A stretch of DNA of 64,000 nt. It comes from CBDCWO01 sp965223405. Its GTDB lineage: Bacteria > Bacteroidota > Bacteroidia > Chitinophagales > Saprospiraceae. The notes beneath the pieces are model-generated. The model was not told where the DNA came from, searched no databases, and saw only the letters and a list, made by a program, of their open reading frames with translations. Both the position numbers and the translations under genes were made by a program. Below are positions 16,882 through 26,963 of this stretch, piece by piece (the stretch's first letter is position 1; the number at the start of each line of letters is the position of its first letter). Location: positions 6,634,001-6,698,000 of the forward strand of contig CBDCWO010000006.1 in assembly GCA_965223405.1 (NCBI GenBank). The letters are read 5' to 3'.

Positions 16882-18459
16882 TTAATACCCTGGATTTTGT
16901 TTGATTAATTCCGGATTGGAATCCACGGCACTTTGTGGAATTGGCCACAAATAGTTTTTACTCGGATCAAAGACCCTGTTTTGTAGTCCAGCCACGCTGT
17001 TAACTATAACATCTTCAGCAATTTTCCAACGTATCAAGTCATAATATCTAGTACCTTCCATCACGAATTCAATTCTTCTTTCATGTCGGATTTCTTCTCT
17101 CATTTCATCTTGCGTTAAACCGGTTGGGAAATCAGGCATACCAGCTCTTGCTCTTACTTTATTAACTGCTGAATAAACTGAATCATCAGGTCCATCGGCT
17201 TCGTTCTTGGCTTCAGCATACATTAGCAGTATGTCAGCATATCGTAACAATACAAAATCCACATCAGTATCTCCATTGTTTAATGTCTCTTCTGATGACC
17301 ACTTCTTTAGGATAACTTTAACTGCAAGAGTTGCATGAGGTATCTGACCATTATAAGTAAAGTTTCTATCCTCTTCCATTATATGACCATCCCAAACATC
17401 ACCAGGTCTGAGGAAAGTGCCAGCCAGGCGTGCATCCCGATTGGCAAAAATGGAATCTTCATTATACAAAGGAGATTCACTAATCGGAAGACCATCAGTC
17501 ATGTAATAATCATCGATGAGATTGCGTGTGTATTGCATCGAATTCCAGCCTCCAGATGTAGTACCGGATGGAAGACTTTGTGGTGCATAATGCACTTGAA
17601 AGAAATTACCTTCACCGACTCCATTACCAACGGCTTGGAATGCAAACAAAATTTCAGGACTTGCTTCATTGGAACCATTAAAAAGACTTGTATAATCCGG
17701 GTCCAAGTTTACAATATCTCCTTCCATATCGATAATCTTTTTCAAAGAAGCTGCGGCCTCTGAAAATTGACCAGCGAATAATTGAGCTTTACCCATATAA
17801 CCATATGCTGCCTGTTTGGTTGGCCTGCCTCTTTCGTCATTATTTGGAGTTGTTTCAAGATTTTCAGCTGCGAAGGTTAAGTCACTGATAACTTGATTTA
17901 GCGTTTCCTCTTTGGTGGACCTACCTATTTGCAATGCTTCCTCTGGTGTAAGCACCCTGGTTATCAAAGGAACTCCACCATAAACAGTTAACATTTCATT
18001 GTAAATAATACCCCTCAAAAAGCGCAATTCGGCCTGCCACTTCACGGCTCTCTCATTATCTAAATTTGGAACACCATCATCAATTAACTGTAACATTTGA
18101 TTAACTCGTGTAATTGCTTGATATCCAAAATCCCATTTCCATGCTACAATTCCACCTGATGTTGGACTCATAGTCCCCAATCCTACATCAGGAAATCCAT
18201 ACTCCCATGGACAACAGATTACGCAATTATCAGTGGCAGCGTCCATATGAGGTTGGATATGAATTAATGAACCTCCCCACCAACTTCCTTGAAAGGCATT
18301 ATATACACCATTTATTCCTAAGATCAATTCCTCCTCACTATTAAAAAAGCCCTCCACACTCCCTGTTCCAGGATCTGATTTTTTCAGGAGATCTTTGCTG
18401 CAACTAATTGAAAAACCAAGTGTAGTCAGAAAAAATATTATTAATTTATAATTTTTCAT
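16882..18459 (-). CDS. SusD/RagB family nutrient-binding outer-membrane lipoprotein
   Basis: 525 residues. The N-terminus ends in ISCSKDLL, a lipobox with Cys at residue 20, so it is a surface lipoprotein. SusD hallmarks are present: the FFNSEEELILGINGVYNAF start, the TPR-like helical middle (AELRFLRGIIYNEMLTVYGG, PTKQAAYGYMGKAQLFAG), and the C-terminal RRIEFVMEGTRYYDLIRWK followed by YLWPIPQSAVDSNPELIKQN. SusD forms the lid of the SusC channel and captures glycans or peptides. The gap to SusC is 24 bp, the usual tandem. Ligand specificity cannot be read from sequence; the GH16 gene further down the same run suggests a beta-glucan. Confidence 0.95.
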   Translation of the reverse strand: MKNYKLIIFFLTTLGFSISCSKDLLKKSDPGTGSVEGFFNSEEELILGINGVYNAFQGSWWGGSLIHIQPHMDAATDNCVICCPWEYGFPDVGLGTMSPTSGGIVAWKWDFGYQAITRVNQMLQLIDDGVPNLDNERAVKWQAELRFLRGIIYNEMLTVYGGVPLITRVLTPEEALQIGRSTKEETLNQVISDLTFAAENLETTPNNDERGRPTKQAAYGYMGKAQLFAGQFSEAAASLKKIIDMEGDIVNLDPDYTSLFNGSNEASPEILFAFQAVGNGVGEGNFFQVHYAPQSLPSGTTSGGWNSMQYTRNLIDDYYMTDGLPISESPLYNEDSIFANRDARLAGTFLRPGDVWDGHIMEEDRNFTYNGQIPHATLAVKVILKKWSSEETLNNGDTDVDFVLLRYADILLMYAEAKNEADGPDDSVYSAVNKVRARAGMPDFPTGLTQDEMREEIRHERRIEFVMEGTRYYDLIRWKIAEDVIVNSVAGLQNRVFDPSKNYLWPIPQSAVDSNPELIKQNPGY

Positions 18460-18483
18460 TTCTATAACTATTTATTAATTTAT

Positions 18484-21400
18484 TTAAAATGCTAATGAAA
18501 CTCCAGCAGAATAAACTTTGATCATCGGGAAACCTGTTGCTCCTCTGTCTGCTCCTGCTGGCCTCTCCGGATCAAAAAATGGAAACTTTGTAATCGTAAA
18601 TAGGTTACTGCCGTTCAAATACAACCTTGCTCTCGAAAAACCTATTTTATTCAATAGTGATGTTGGCAAAGTGTATCCAATTTGTAGATTTTTCAGCCGG
18701 AAATAAGTACGATCATATACAAAGAACGAATTGGTTATTGAATTGCTTGGTCCGTTGGAAAAATATAAACGCGGCATGGTGGTACTTGGGTTATCAGGTG
18801 TCCATCTGTCTCTCCAACGCGTGGGTAATCCAGAAAAGTTGAAAAATGGATCTGAAAGTTCTTCACTTCCATAAGCTTCGAAGTCTGCTGCTCCCTGGAA
18901 TATAGCAGCTATGTCAAATGCTTTGAAACTGGTACGAAGGTTAAATCCATAGGTCCAGGTTGGATTCTCTTTACCCAATATAACCCGGTCATCTACATCT
19001 ATAACTCCATCTCCATTAACGTCTTCAAATTCCAAATCACCAGGTCCAAAATTCGGATCCAACCCAGAATGGTCCGGAGCACTATCTAAATCCGATTGGG
19101 TCTGAAATATTCCTATATGTCTTACCCCATAGAAAGCATTCAAGGGCGCTCCCCGTTTTAAGATTCTCCTGCCAGTAATAACTTCATCAAGTTCGCCAAC
19201 CTCTAGATTCGGATTAATTTTAATCACCTCATTCGTTACATGAGTAAGATTACCACCTAACGAGAAATTAAAGTTACCAAAAGATCTATCGTAAGTTAAT
19301 GCCACTTCCCATCCATTGTTTTGTACAGAAGCTGCATTTGAGAATTGTGTACTAAATCCTGTGAGAGCAGATATGGTTAAAGGGTAAAGAATTTCAGTTG
19401 TTTTGCGAACAAAATAGTCGGCTTGGACATTAAAATTATTTAAAAACCCAATATCAATTCCAAGATTTGTCATTGTTGCCGCTTCCCAACTAAGATCAGG
19501 GTTCCCAAGTGAAGTCTGTGCTACACCGGGCACAACACCACCACTAAAATTATAGGCTTGACTTAAATTTAATTTTCGAGCAAAGGCAAAATTATCATCG
19601 AGATTTTGATTACCTAATTGTCCCCAAGAAACTCTCACTTTCAGAAAATCTATTTCTGCAATATTCTGGAAGAAATTTTCCTGTGAAACGACCCATCCGG
19701 CTGAAACACTTGGGAATAACCCCCATTTATCATTGGAAAACCTTGAACTTCCATCATATCGAATATTTGCTTCAAATAAATAACGATCGGCAAAATTATA
19801 GTTGGCACGTCCGAAGTACGACCTTAAACCCCATGTAGTTGCTGATCCGGCATTGGTAGAAGAAGAAGCCAATCCTGCATTGATAACTTGTACGGAGTTG
19901 GATAAATGACCATTTCTAAATGCTTGAAAAGATTCAAAATCGCTTTCTTCTTCATTATATCCTGCCAGAATGCTAAATTTATGATTATCTATACTTTTTT
20001 CATACCGTGCGGTCATCAACAAAGTATAGTTAAATGTATTACTTCTCCTGTTGGTGGCTGATCTCAATGGTCTGGTCAGGACATCTTCTCGGGCCAACCA
20101 ATCATAGGCTATTACACTGGAGTTAAACTGATTCAATTTAGATCCCCTGGAATTAATGCCTCCGGTTCCTCTCAAAGTCAAACCCTTGATTGGCTTCCAC
20201 TGAATATAAGCATTGGCCAGGATATGGTCCTCTTTAATATTAAAATTACTACCCATGACTTCAGCAATAGGATTGGAAGTTGTAACCTTACCATCAAAAT
20301 ATGCTGGAGCTCCGGGTGCTTTTTGAATAGTGTGGGTTAAGATTGAACTTAATTCACCTAAATCATCTGAACTTGAATTTCTTTCACCCAGAGTGTAAGA
20401 AAGGCTAGTTCCAATGCTTACAGAATTAGTTACTTTGGTATCTAAATTGAACCTAGCATTATACCGTTTAAAATCAGATCCGATTGCAACACCCTCCTGA
20501 TCCAGATAACCCAGTGAGAATCTAAAATTGGTCCTTTCTGATCCACCAGATACTCCTAGATTGTGTTGTTGTATTGGAGCTGGGTTAAACACAATGTCTA
20601 ACCAATCTACATCAAAAAGCTCTCTATTTGCTTGAAATTCAGCAATCCTGTCGGGACCATAGTGTGGTGGATTTCCAAAATTCTCCAAAGATTCATTTCG
20701 TAAATTTGCAAATTCTATGGCATCTGTTACCATCTCAGGCAATAAAGTGGCTTCAGAACTACCTATATAAGCATCGTAACTAATGGTAGGTTTAGAATCA
20801 TTTTTACCTCGTTTTGTAGTCACAAGTACAACTCCGTTAGCAGCTCTTGAGCCATAAATGGCTGCCGAGGCTGCGTCTTTTAAAACTGAAATAGATTCAA
20901 TATCAGATGGATTGATATTGTTAAGAGGGGCTTCGATCCCGTCAACAAGAATCAAAGGGTTGGCATTATTGAGTGTACCTACTCCTCGTATTCTAATCAA
21001 TACATTGTCACGTCCAGGTTGACCGGAATTTTGATTAATAAAAACTCCAGAGGTGGTTCCCTGCAAAGCTGTAGCCAGACTTGTGATCGGTCTGCTTTCA
21101 ATTTCTTTTGCAGATATTGATGCCACAGATCCCGTCAAATTTACTTTCCTCTGAGTACCATATCCGACTACTACTACTTCAGATAGACTCTCGATATCTT
21201 TCGACATGACCACATCAATCCTCGATTGATTGTTGACCGCAATTTCCTGAGTTTGAAAGCCGATGTAACTGAATACCAAAATGGCATTTTCATCCACCGA
21301 AATCGAATAGCTGCCATCAAGTTCAGTAACTGTCCCGGTAGTTTCTCCTTTGGCAGCAATGTTTACTCCGATCAAAGGTTCTCCTTCATCAGAAGTAACC

Positions 21401-21894
21401 GTTCCGGTAACAGTGATTTCATTCTGATTTTCAGCTGCAGCTGCCTCCATGATCCAACGCATCTTATTGGTATTGTTCAGCTTACCAGTGGTAATACTGG
21501 CTACCCCTTTACTCTCCAATTTTTGAATTTGTTGGATCTTTCGTTCAATTTTTCGTTTGTTCCTAATGCCATTTTTGTCATTCTTATAGAGGACACAAAA
21601 CTTATTACTTACGATTTCAAACTTTAGATTGGTCTTTTTCATCAATCTGGCCACAACCGATTCGAGAGCTTCATCATCCTCAAGCTTAAAATCAATTTTC
21701 ATGTTTTTTACCAAGGCATGTTGGTAAGCAAAGAAAATCTCATAATGTTCGCTGATTTCCTTTAACACCTCAGTTACCGGTCTGTTTACATCCTCCGGTA
21801 TGTATGTGGAGCTGGATACCGGTAGATAAGAGCCAATTATCAAGGCTATTAAAAGGAAAACGCTACGTAAGTATTTGTTTTTACACTGACTCAT
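18484..21894 (-). CDS. SusC/RagA family TonB-linked outer-membrane protein with STN domain
   Basis: 1136 residues from the ATG at 21894 (a TTG lies 6 bp upstream). The order is: signal peptide; an STN domain at ~30-110 (VTEVLKEISEHYEIFFAYQH); a carboxypeptidase-regulatory-like domain at ~140-225; the SusC signature SLSEVVVVGYGTQRKVNLTG; a plug with ILVDGIEAPLNNINPSDIES and SAAIYGSRAANGVVLVTTKR; and a barrel ending in SAGVSLAF. It imports the ligand captured by the adjacent SusD. The STN domain is the part that contacts FecR-type anti-sigma factors, and the FecR gene ends 47 bp upstream. This points to a trans-envelope signalling loop in which transport of the ligand induces its own locus. Confidence 0.95.
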   Translation of the reverse strand: MSQCKNKYLRSVFLLIALIIGSYLPVSSSTYIPEDVNRPVTEVLKEISEHYEIFFAYQHALVKNMKIDFKLEDDEALESVVARLMKKTNLKFEIVSNKFCVLYKNDKNGIRNKRKIERKIQQIQKLESKGVASITTGKLNNTNKMRWIMEAAAAENQNEITVTGTVTSDEGEPLIGVNIAAKGETTGTVTELDGSYSISVDENAILVFSYIGFQTQEIAVNNQSRIDVVMSKDIESLSEVVVVGYGTQRKVNLTGSVASISAKEIESRPITSLATALQGTTSGVFINQNSGQPGRDNVLIRIRGVGTLNNANPLILVDGIEAPLNNINPSDIESISVLKDAASAAIYGSRAANGVVLVTTKRGKNDSKPTISYDAYIGSSEATLLPEMVTDAIEFANLRNESLENFGNPPHYGPDRIAEFQANRELFDVDWLDIVFNPAPIQQHNLGVSGGSERTNFRFSLGYLDQEGVAIGSDFKRYNARFNLDTKVTNSVSIGTSLSYTLGERNSSSDDLGELSSILTHTIQKAPGAPAYFDGKVTTSNPIAEVMGSNFNIKEDHILANAYIQWKPIKGLTLRGTGGINSRGSKLNQFNSSVIAYDWLAREDVLTRPLRSATNRRSNTFNYTLLMTARYEKSIDNHKFSILAGYNEEESDFESFQAFRNGHLSNSVQVINAGLASSSTNAGSATTWGLRSYFGRANYNFADRYLFEANIRYDGSSRFSNDKWGLFPSVSAGWVVSQENFFQNIAEIDFLKVRVSWGQLGNQNLDDNFAFARKLNLSQAYNFSGGVVPGVAQTSLGNPDLSWEAATMTNLGIDIGFLNNFNVQADYFVRKTTEILYPLTISALTGFSTQFSNAASVQNNGWEVALTYDRSFGNFNFSLGGNLTHVTNEVIKINPNLEVGELDEVITGRRILKRGAPLNAFYGVRHIGIFQTQSDLDSAPDHSGLDPNFGPGDLEFEDVNGDGVIDVDDRVILGKENPTWTYGFNLRTSFKAFDIAAIFQGAADFEAYGSEELSDPFFNFSGLPTRWRDRWTPDNPSTTMPRLYFSNGPSNSITNSFFVYDRTYFRLKNLQIGYTLPTSLLNKIGFSRARLYLNGSNLFTITKFPFFDPERPAGADRGATGFPMIKVYSAGVSLAF

Positions 21895-21941
21895 ATTCAA
21901 TTTGTTTTCAATTAGAAAAATGTGTTTTTAAAAATCGTTGT

Positions 21942-22952
21942 TTATTTTTCGGGTTTTATCAAAATCAAAGTCTCTCCCTTTTTGATCAATTTCTTTTCGG
22001 ACATTTTTTCCAGTACCACCAAAGCCAGATCCAGATCTTTGATCGGGATAGGGGCATTGAAAATGTCATCATTCATCTCCGGATTTTCAACAGATATTGA
22101 CACACCATAAATGCTATTTAACTCTTTGAGAACTTCCTTTAGAGTAATATCTTCAAACACCAATACCCCATCTTTCCATGAAGTTTCAATCTTTTCTGAA
22201 CTTAATTTCGATGTTGGTGGCCCTGCAATGTGCTTGGAATAGTTAATCGTTTCACCGGGGGACATAAGCACAGGATCATTGTCAGGATCGTGAAATTCCA
22301 ATTTAACCTCTCCTTCTACCAAGTAAACTTCCGTATCTTCATATCGACTGTTGACGTTGAAAGTGGTTCCTAATACCTCGATGGTTAAATCTTTCGTGTG
22401 AACATAAAATCGTTCCTTTGACTTATCCTTCTTTGCCACTTCAAAATATGCTTCTCCGTCCAGCCAAATTTCTCTTGGTTTCCTTTTGTTATACCGAAGT
22501 TTTGAATTTGCATTTAAAACAATATGACTACCATCCACCAAAGGGTGGTTAATTAATTGTCCATACTCGGAATTGATTTCCACAATGGAACTCCTGGTTA
22601 CATAATGATTAATCCCAAAACTACTTATCAACAACAAAAGAACAGCCGCAGCTATTCTAAGGATCTTTATCCTACGTATTTTCGATTTTTTTCTCAGTTT
22701 TGCTTCTTCAATCGCATGCTGTAATTTGTCCAACTCGGATTCCACTTTTTCCAGTGGTACCCGGCTTGGTTGAAAAGCAACTCCTTGCTCAATTAAAATG
22801 GCCATTTCCATAGCCCTTTTTTCATGGAGATTTTGAGGTTCCCATCTCCCCCATTTAGAATCCGTTTTATCACATCCTTTCTTCACCCACTCTTTAAAGC
22901 TCGCATCGTTTAGAAAGGTGGCTAAATAAGATTCATCGCCAGTCTTAATCAT
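21942..22952 (-). CDS. FecR-type anti-sigma factor with DUF4974 domain
   Basis: 336 residues. A cytoplasmic N-terminal helical part (~1-90) would hold the sigma factor. A single membrane segment follows (IRRIKILRIAAAVLLLLISS, ~95-115). The periplasmic FecR domain comes next (INSEYGQLINHPLVDGSHIV, FNVNSRYEDTEVYLVEGEVK). The C-terminal DUF4974 domain, STN-like, begins at WKDGVLVFEDITLKEVLKEL. Known role: it sequesters the ECF sigma factor until a SusC STN domain signals ligand. Gene order sigma, FecR, SusC, SusD is the standard one, with 106 bp between the sigma factor and this gene. Confidence 0.95.
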   Translation of the reverse strand: MIKTGDESYLATFLNDASFKEWVKKGCDKTDSKWGRWEPQNLHEKRAMEMAILIEQGVAFQPSRVPLEKVESELDKLQHAIEEAKLRKKSKIRRIKILRIAAAVLLLLISSFGINHYVTRSSIVEINSEYGQLINHPLVDGSHIVLNANSKLRYNKRKPREIWLDGEAYFEVAKKDKSKERFYVHTKDLTIEVLGTTFNVNSRYEDTEVYLVEGEVKLEFHDPDNDPVLMSPGETINYSKHIAGPPTSKLSSEKIETSWKDGVLVFEDITLKEVLKELNSIYGVSISVENPEMNDDIFNAPIPIKDLDLALVVLEKMSEKKLIKKGETLILIKPEK

Positions 22953-23058
22953 GTGAAAATTTCATTTTGCACTTGGTTATTTAATAGTAAAAGACAATCT
23001 GCCCTACTTTATACTCACTTTATTTGGTAAAACTTGAAAAAAAAAAGAAATATCAAGC

Positions 23059-23646
23059 CTATGATATCCGAGACCGTATAAAAATTCTCCTAAATTCTTC
23101 ATCAGTTCGAATCTTTTTTAATGCCCGATACAGTGTATTGGCAACACTTTGATAGTTCATATTCATAATATGTGCTATTTCTTCAATAGGTAAGTTATTA
23201 TAGTACTTTAGGTAAATGGCTTCCCTCTGGCTCCAACTCAGTTTATTCAATCGCTCTTTGAGTTGTAAATTGACCGGTGCTGATTCTTGATTGGTTAACA
23301 AATCACCATCATCAAATAATATATCCGAATGGTCTTTATGGACAACTTTTGCTTTATTGCGCTTAGAATTTGTGCTCTGTATTCCCCTAAATAGATATCT
23401 TCGGAAGCTGAGAAATAAATACGACTGTATATTAGTGACAATCCTTAGCCTTTCTTTGCGCTCAAATAAATAAAGAAAAAAATCTTGTAAACTATCCTGT
23501 GTAAGGGCTTGGTCCTTGGTTATTTTGAATCCGTAGTTGTACAACGCACTATAATGATTTCTGAAGATATGTGCATACGCTTCCTTACTTCCGGCTTGAA
23601 ATTTCTGCCAAATGAAATGATCTTCTTTGTCATCATAATTTATCAT
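23059..23646 (-). CDS. ECF RNA polymerase sigma factor of the SusCD locus
   Basis: 195 residues. Region 2 (AHIFRNHYSALYNYGFKITK followed by a DSLQDFFLYLFERKERL stretch) and region 4 (LSWSQREAIYLKYYNNLPIE, then a helix-turn-helix with MNYQSVANTLYRALKKIR) are both complete. No region 3 is present, as in ECF factors of the FecI-like Bacteroidota group. It is the first gene of the minus-strand run and should be controlled by the FecR homologue next to it. The targets are probably the SusC promoter region. The upstream region is AT-rich; I could not fix a promoter. Confidence 0.93.
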   Translation of the reverse strand: MINYDDKEDHFIWQKFQAGSKEAYAHIFRNHYSALYNYGFKITKDQALTQDSLQDFFLYLFERKERLRIVTNIQSYLFLSFRRYLFRGIQSTNSKRNKAKVVHKDHSDILFDDGDLLTNQESAPVNLQLKERLNKLSWSQREAIYLKYYNNLPIEEIAHIMNMNYQSVANTLYRALKKIRTDEEFRRIFIRSRIS

Positions 23647-23897
23647 AAACAGAATGGTCCTTGTTTAGCCAATATTGATAATAGGCTACTAAATTGCAAA
23701 AGCAATATGGATTATCAAAATATACGAAACTTTTTTCGAATACTTTTTTAAGCTGAATTCTATTATTCTAGCGAGGAACTTTTCATCAAACAAAACTATG
23801 GCAGGGAGAATCCATCAAAAATTTTAGCAACCAAGATTTAATGAATTTTTACAACCAGAGTTCGATCAATCTATTATCCACAGATATAGATTTGATC

Positions 23898-25022
23898 TCA
23901 ATCCATGGATCCAAAATTTCTTAATACTTTGGCATGAGAGACAATTGCGCCCCAAAACGTTTTTTGCTCTAAATACGGAAGATTGTGATCTCGAGCGGTT
24001 TGTTTGACAATAGGCGAAATCTTGGGATAATGGACATGACAAACCTTGGGAAACAGGTGATGCTCCACCTGAAAATTCAATCCTCCAAAGAAATAGTTGA
24101 CCAATTTATTTTTAATAGCAAAATTGCTGGTTGTCCTCATTTGCATTTCTGCCCAGGGGATATCTACCTTGCCCGAGGAGTCCGGAGCCGGAAAAGAGGT
24201 TCCTTCTATAATATGGGCCAACATAAAAATGATCGCCATAGTAAAACCTTCAACAAAATGAGCAGCTAAAAATCCAATCACAACCCAATACCATGGTAAC
24301 TCCACCAATAACAGTGGGATAACCAGAAAAACAATATAATAAAATGCTTTATATACAAACAACCGGATAATTTCTATCCGTGGAAAGGTTTCGCGGTAGT
24401 GTCCACCCAATTGATGTTGGAAAAATTTTTTATAGTCTTTGATGAAAACCCATGACAAGGACGAAAGACCGTACAAGAAAAAAGCATATATATGCTGGAA
24501 TCGATGGAATGATTTCCGCTCTTGTGAAGGCTCGATTCTTAGAATCGATGGCTGATTTAAATCTTCATCATGATGAGGGATATTGGTATATGTGTGATGC
24601 ACGATATTATGGCTTATATTCCAAACATAATCGTTGGCTCCGATTATATTGAATGATAAGCCTAATAATTTATTCGAAAATCGATTCTTAAAATAAGACC
24701 CATGAATCGCGTCGTGCCCGACATTTAAGCCAATCATCGCGGTAAAAAATCCGTGCAAAAGAGCTAGAATAAATAGAATCCAGGGTGCAAAGGCATTAGT
24801 GATGATTAGCAAGTAAGTAAGTGCCCACCCCGTTATCATAAGCACAGTCTTTATAACCATCTCGGAATTGCAATTCTTAGAAATATTGCGAGAAGCAAAA
24901 TATTCATTTACTCTCGCATTTACGTCTTTTTGAAAACTTCCCAACCTGGACTTCCCAAAGGTTACTTTGTTTTTAGAGGATACGGGTGTTGATAGGGTAA
25001 TCGTTTCTTTGTTTGTATGCAT
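23898..25022 (-). CDS. Membrane fatty acid desaturase (front-end type)
   Basis: 374 residues with four to five membrane segments. The three histidine boxes of acyl-lipid/acyl-CoA desaturases are intact: HDAIH near residue 104, HNIVHH near 140, and QVEHH (in GLNFQVEHHLFP) near 319. A Gln instead of His at the start of the third box is characteristic of front-end (delta-5/delta-6-like) desaturases. No fused cytochrome b5 domain is present, so an external electron donor is needed. It introduces a double bond into acyl chains using O2 and a di-iron centre, probably adjusting membrane lipids. It stands alone: a 251-bp gap separates it from the sigma factor and 447 bp from the next gene. Confidence 0.9.
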   Translation of the reverse strand: MHTNKETITLSTPVSSKNKVTFGKSRLGSFQKDVNARVNEYFASRNISKNCNSEMVIKTVLMITGWALTYLLIITNAFAPWILFILALLHGFFTAMIGLNVGHDAIHGSYFKNRFSNKLLGLSFNIIGANDYVWNISHNIVHHTYTNIPHHDEDLNQPSILRIEPSQERKSFHRFQHIYAFFLYGLSSLSWVFIKDYKKFFQHQLGGHYRETFPRIEIIRLFVYKAFYYIVFLVIPLLLVELPWYWVVIGFLAAHFVEGFTMAIIFMLAHIIEGTSFPAPDSSGKVDIPWAEMQMRTTSNFAIKNKLVNYFFGGLNFQVEHHLFPKVCHVHYPKISPIVKQTARDHNLPYLEQKTFWGAIVSHAKVLRNFGSMD

Positions 25023-25469
25023 TAATACTTTTTTTTACAATTCCAGGGGTTATCCTTTACAGTGGGTATCATAACTAAATGCCGAACAATAATTAATCTA
25101 ATGCAGATATAAAAAATCGCAATTTCAAATTTGCCTGAAGGAATTCCTTTTTGCTTTACCAGGGAAATTATCATGCTGACTAACGCAAATTCAAAAGAGC
25201 CTGTTTATACGTGTAGGAAATTAGTTCTTGATCTACTACCGCCAAGATAGTATTTAATTCTGAATTATGAAGTACGAATTAAAAATTGGTTGGTGTAAAT
25301 GCCTGAATAGCGTTTAGGCGAACTTCGCTGTCAGCATTTTGTTGTGAGATGGCTGACAACAGATAGCATGGGGCATGGAGCATGGGGCACGGAGCATGGG
25401 GCTTGGAAATCGGAGACTCTCTTTCACCAAGGCTACAGGGAGCGAACCGGAGTATGGAAAGCTCAATGG
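25023..25469. other. Gene-free stretch with a GCATGG-rich tandem repeat
   Basis: No credible gene. Positions 25366-25402 consist of repeated GCATGGGGC / GCATGGAGC units. Their reverse complement is the CCATGC/CCCATGCTCC motif at the centre of the mosaic repeats found after 51 kb, so this is probably a degenerate outlier of that family. The segment 25410-25450 (CTCTCTTTCACCAAGGCT) resembles, in reverse orientation, sequence at 62600-62632. Confidence 0.6.
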
Positions 25470-26909
25470 TCAATTCGTTCCTTCCACTTTCTGTTCATCC
25501 AGGAGAAAATCGATGACACCTGGCAATTGTTCAGCTCCAATCTTTTTGGACTTGATAATTTTATCCTTATCCAAGACATAGAGTTGAGGTGTAGTTTTAA
25601 CATCATAGAGAATCTTATACCTTGATAAGTGATAGGGATCTACCACATTGATCCATTCGCTCATACCAGGATACTGGTCAATATAAGTCCAGCACTTTTG
25701 ATCCCCCTCAGGCTCTTTTTTAGTTTTTAATTTGGCACAAACTGCAAAAAATTTAACTCCCTGATCTTTATATTTTTCATAGGCCTTTTCCATATCCGGA
25801 CGTGATTTTTTGCAATGACCACAATCAGGATCCCAGATGTAAAGTATGGTCACTGGAGCATCGATGCTGTAAAGATCTATTTTTTGGTTATCCCTGGTTG
25901 CCAATTGAATATTAGGTGCTTTCTGACCAATCAGAAGAGGCTTCAATGTAGTGGCCGTACGAATAATCTTTTTAAGTTGCCCTTCCTCTACCCAGGGGGT
26001 TTTACCCTGTGCATAATAGTTTTCAACCAGATGGACATAGACGGCATCAAAACCTACGTATTCATATTTAGCATAAAAATTCAAAAAGTGTACGAGATAA
26101 TATTTATATGCTTCCTCATTACCTTCTAGTTTTGCAAAAAACAAATCCAACTCCGCATGGATCGTATCCGGTACCTGGGGTACGATTTTTTCGAAATACT
26201 GGGTCACTTTTTGATAAAAAAATGGTGTATGAACCAGTCTTTCATCCTTTAAATCGATTAGATCAAAATAGTGTTTACGGGAATAATAATACTTCTGTAC
26301 ATTTTGCTCTTCCTCTGATCCTTCAAACTCCGGGAGTTCAGGTGACAAGGTCCCTTGAATGAGCAAAGAGGTTAGGCTATTGGGGTATTTGTTGATAATT
26401 GACTGTTGTTCCTTGCGCACGAGAGAATTAATATCATCAAGTTCTTGCTTTAGACTTTCCGTATCGTTACCCGCAGCTTCAGCTTTTTTTATTTGCTCGT
26501 TAAGTTGGTTGGCCAATGGACCTTGAGCTGCTAAAAAGTGAATGTACTTTTGGAAAACTTGATTGTCTTCAGATCCTTTTACTTTCTCGATATCTATTTT
26601 GCCACCTTTATCAACGACCTCAACCTCAAATACCTGATCATTGCGATTCAGAAGAACCTGCACTACATCATTTTTGGGAGGAAATACAATCAGATAGACT
26701 CCGGGATTTCGTTCTTCGTCTCCTTGGATAACAAAATCATTGTTTGGTGTTCGATAAGCCGTATCCCGCAAATATTGAGCCTTGCCATAATGTACGCCTA
26801 AATAAATGGTATCTCCCTTAAAATGAGGAGCATTAACTTTGATTTCATAACCTTGTGCAGTGATTCCCACACCTAATAATAACAAGGCAATAGTCCAGTA
26901 ACATCTCAT
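25470..26909 (-). CDS. Periplasmic thioredoxin-fold protein with DUF4369 and DUF5106 domains (TlpA-like)
   Basis: 479 residues with a signal peptide (~1-18). The N-terminal ~100 residues are a DUF4369-like beta domain (FKGDTIYLGVHYGKAQYLRD). The middle (~100-330) is a helical DUF5106-like region. The C-terminal ~140 residues are a thioredoxin fold with the redox motif CGHC in LYIWDPDCGHCKKSRPDMEK. It probably exchanges disulfides or resupplies reductant in the periplasm, as TlpA/ResA-type proteins do; its partner is unknown. It lies 54 bp downstream of pyrB, but no functional link is evident. Confidence 0.85.
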   Translation of the reverse strand: MRCYWTIALLLLGVGITAQGYEIKVNAPHFKGDTIYLGVHYGKAQYLRDTAYRTPNNDFVIQGDEERNPGVYLIVFPPKNDVVQVLLNRNDQVFEVEVVDKGGKIDIEKVKGSEDNQVFQKYIHFLAAQGPLANQLNEQIKKAEAAGNDTESLKQELDDINSLVRKEQQSIINKYPNSLTSLLIQGTLSPELPEFEGSEEEQNVQKYYYSRKHYFDLIDLKDERLVHTPFFYQKVTQYFEKIVPQVPDTIHAELDLFFAKLEGNEEAYKYYLVHFLNFYAKYEYVGFDAVYVHLVENYYAQGKTPWVEEGQLKKIIRTATTLKPLLIGQKAPNIQLATRDNQKIDLYSIDAPVTILYIWDPDCGHCKKSRPDMEKAYEKYKDQGVKFFAVCAKLKTKKEPEGDQKCWTYIDQYPGMSEWINVVDPYHLSRYKILYDVKTTPQLYVLDKDKIIKSKKIGAEQLPGVIDFLLDEQKVEGTN

Positions 26910-26963
26910 ATTCTCTTTGCTTTAGATTCAAATTTCCGAGTTTTTAACGCATCTGAATGCAAA

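Noticed and set aside
25279..25625. Short reading frames over the GCATGG repeat
   Set aside because: Low-complexity translations (HAPCPMLHAPC) of a microsatellite, not genes.
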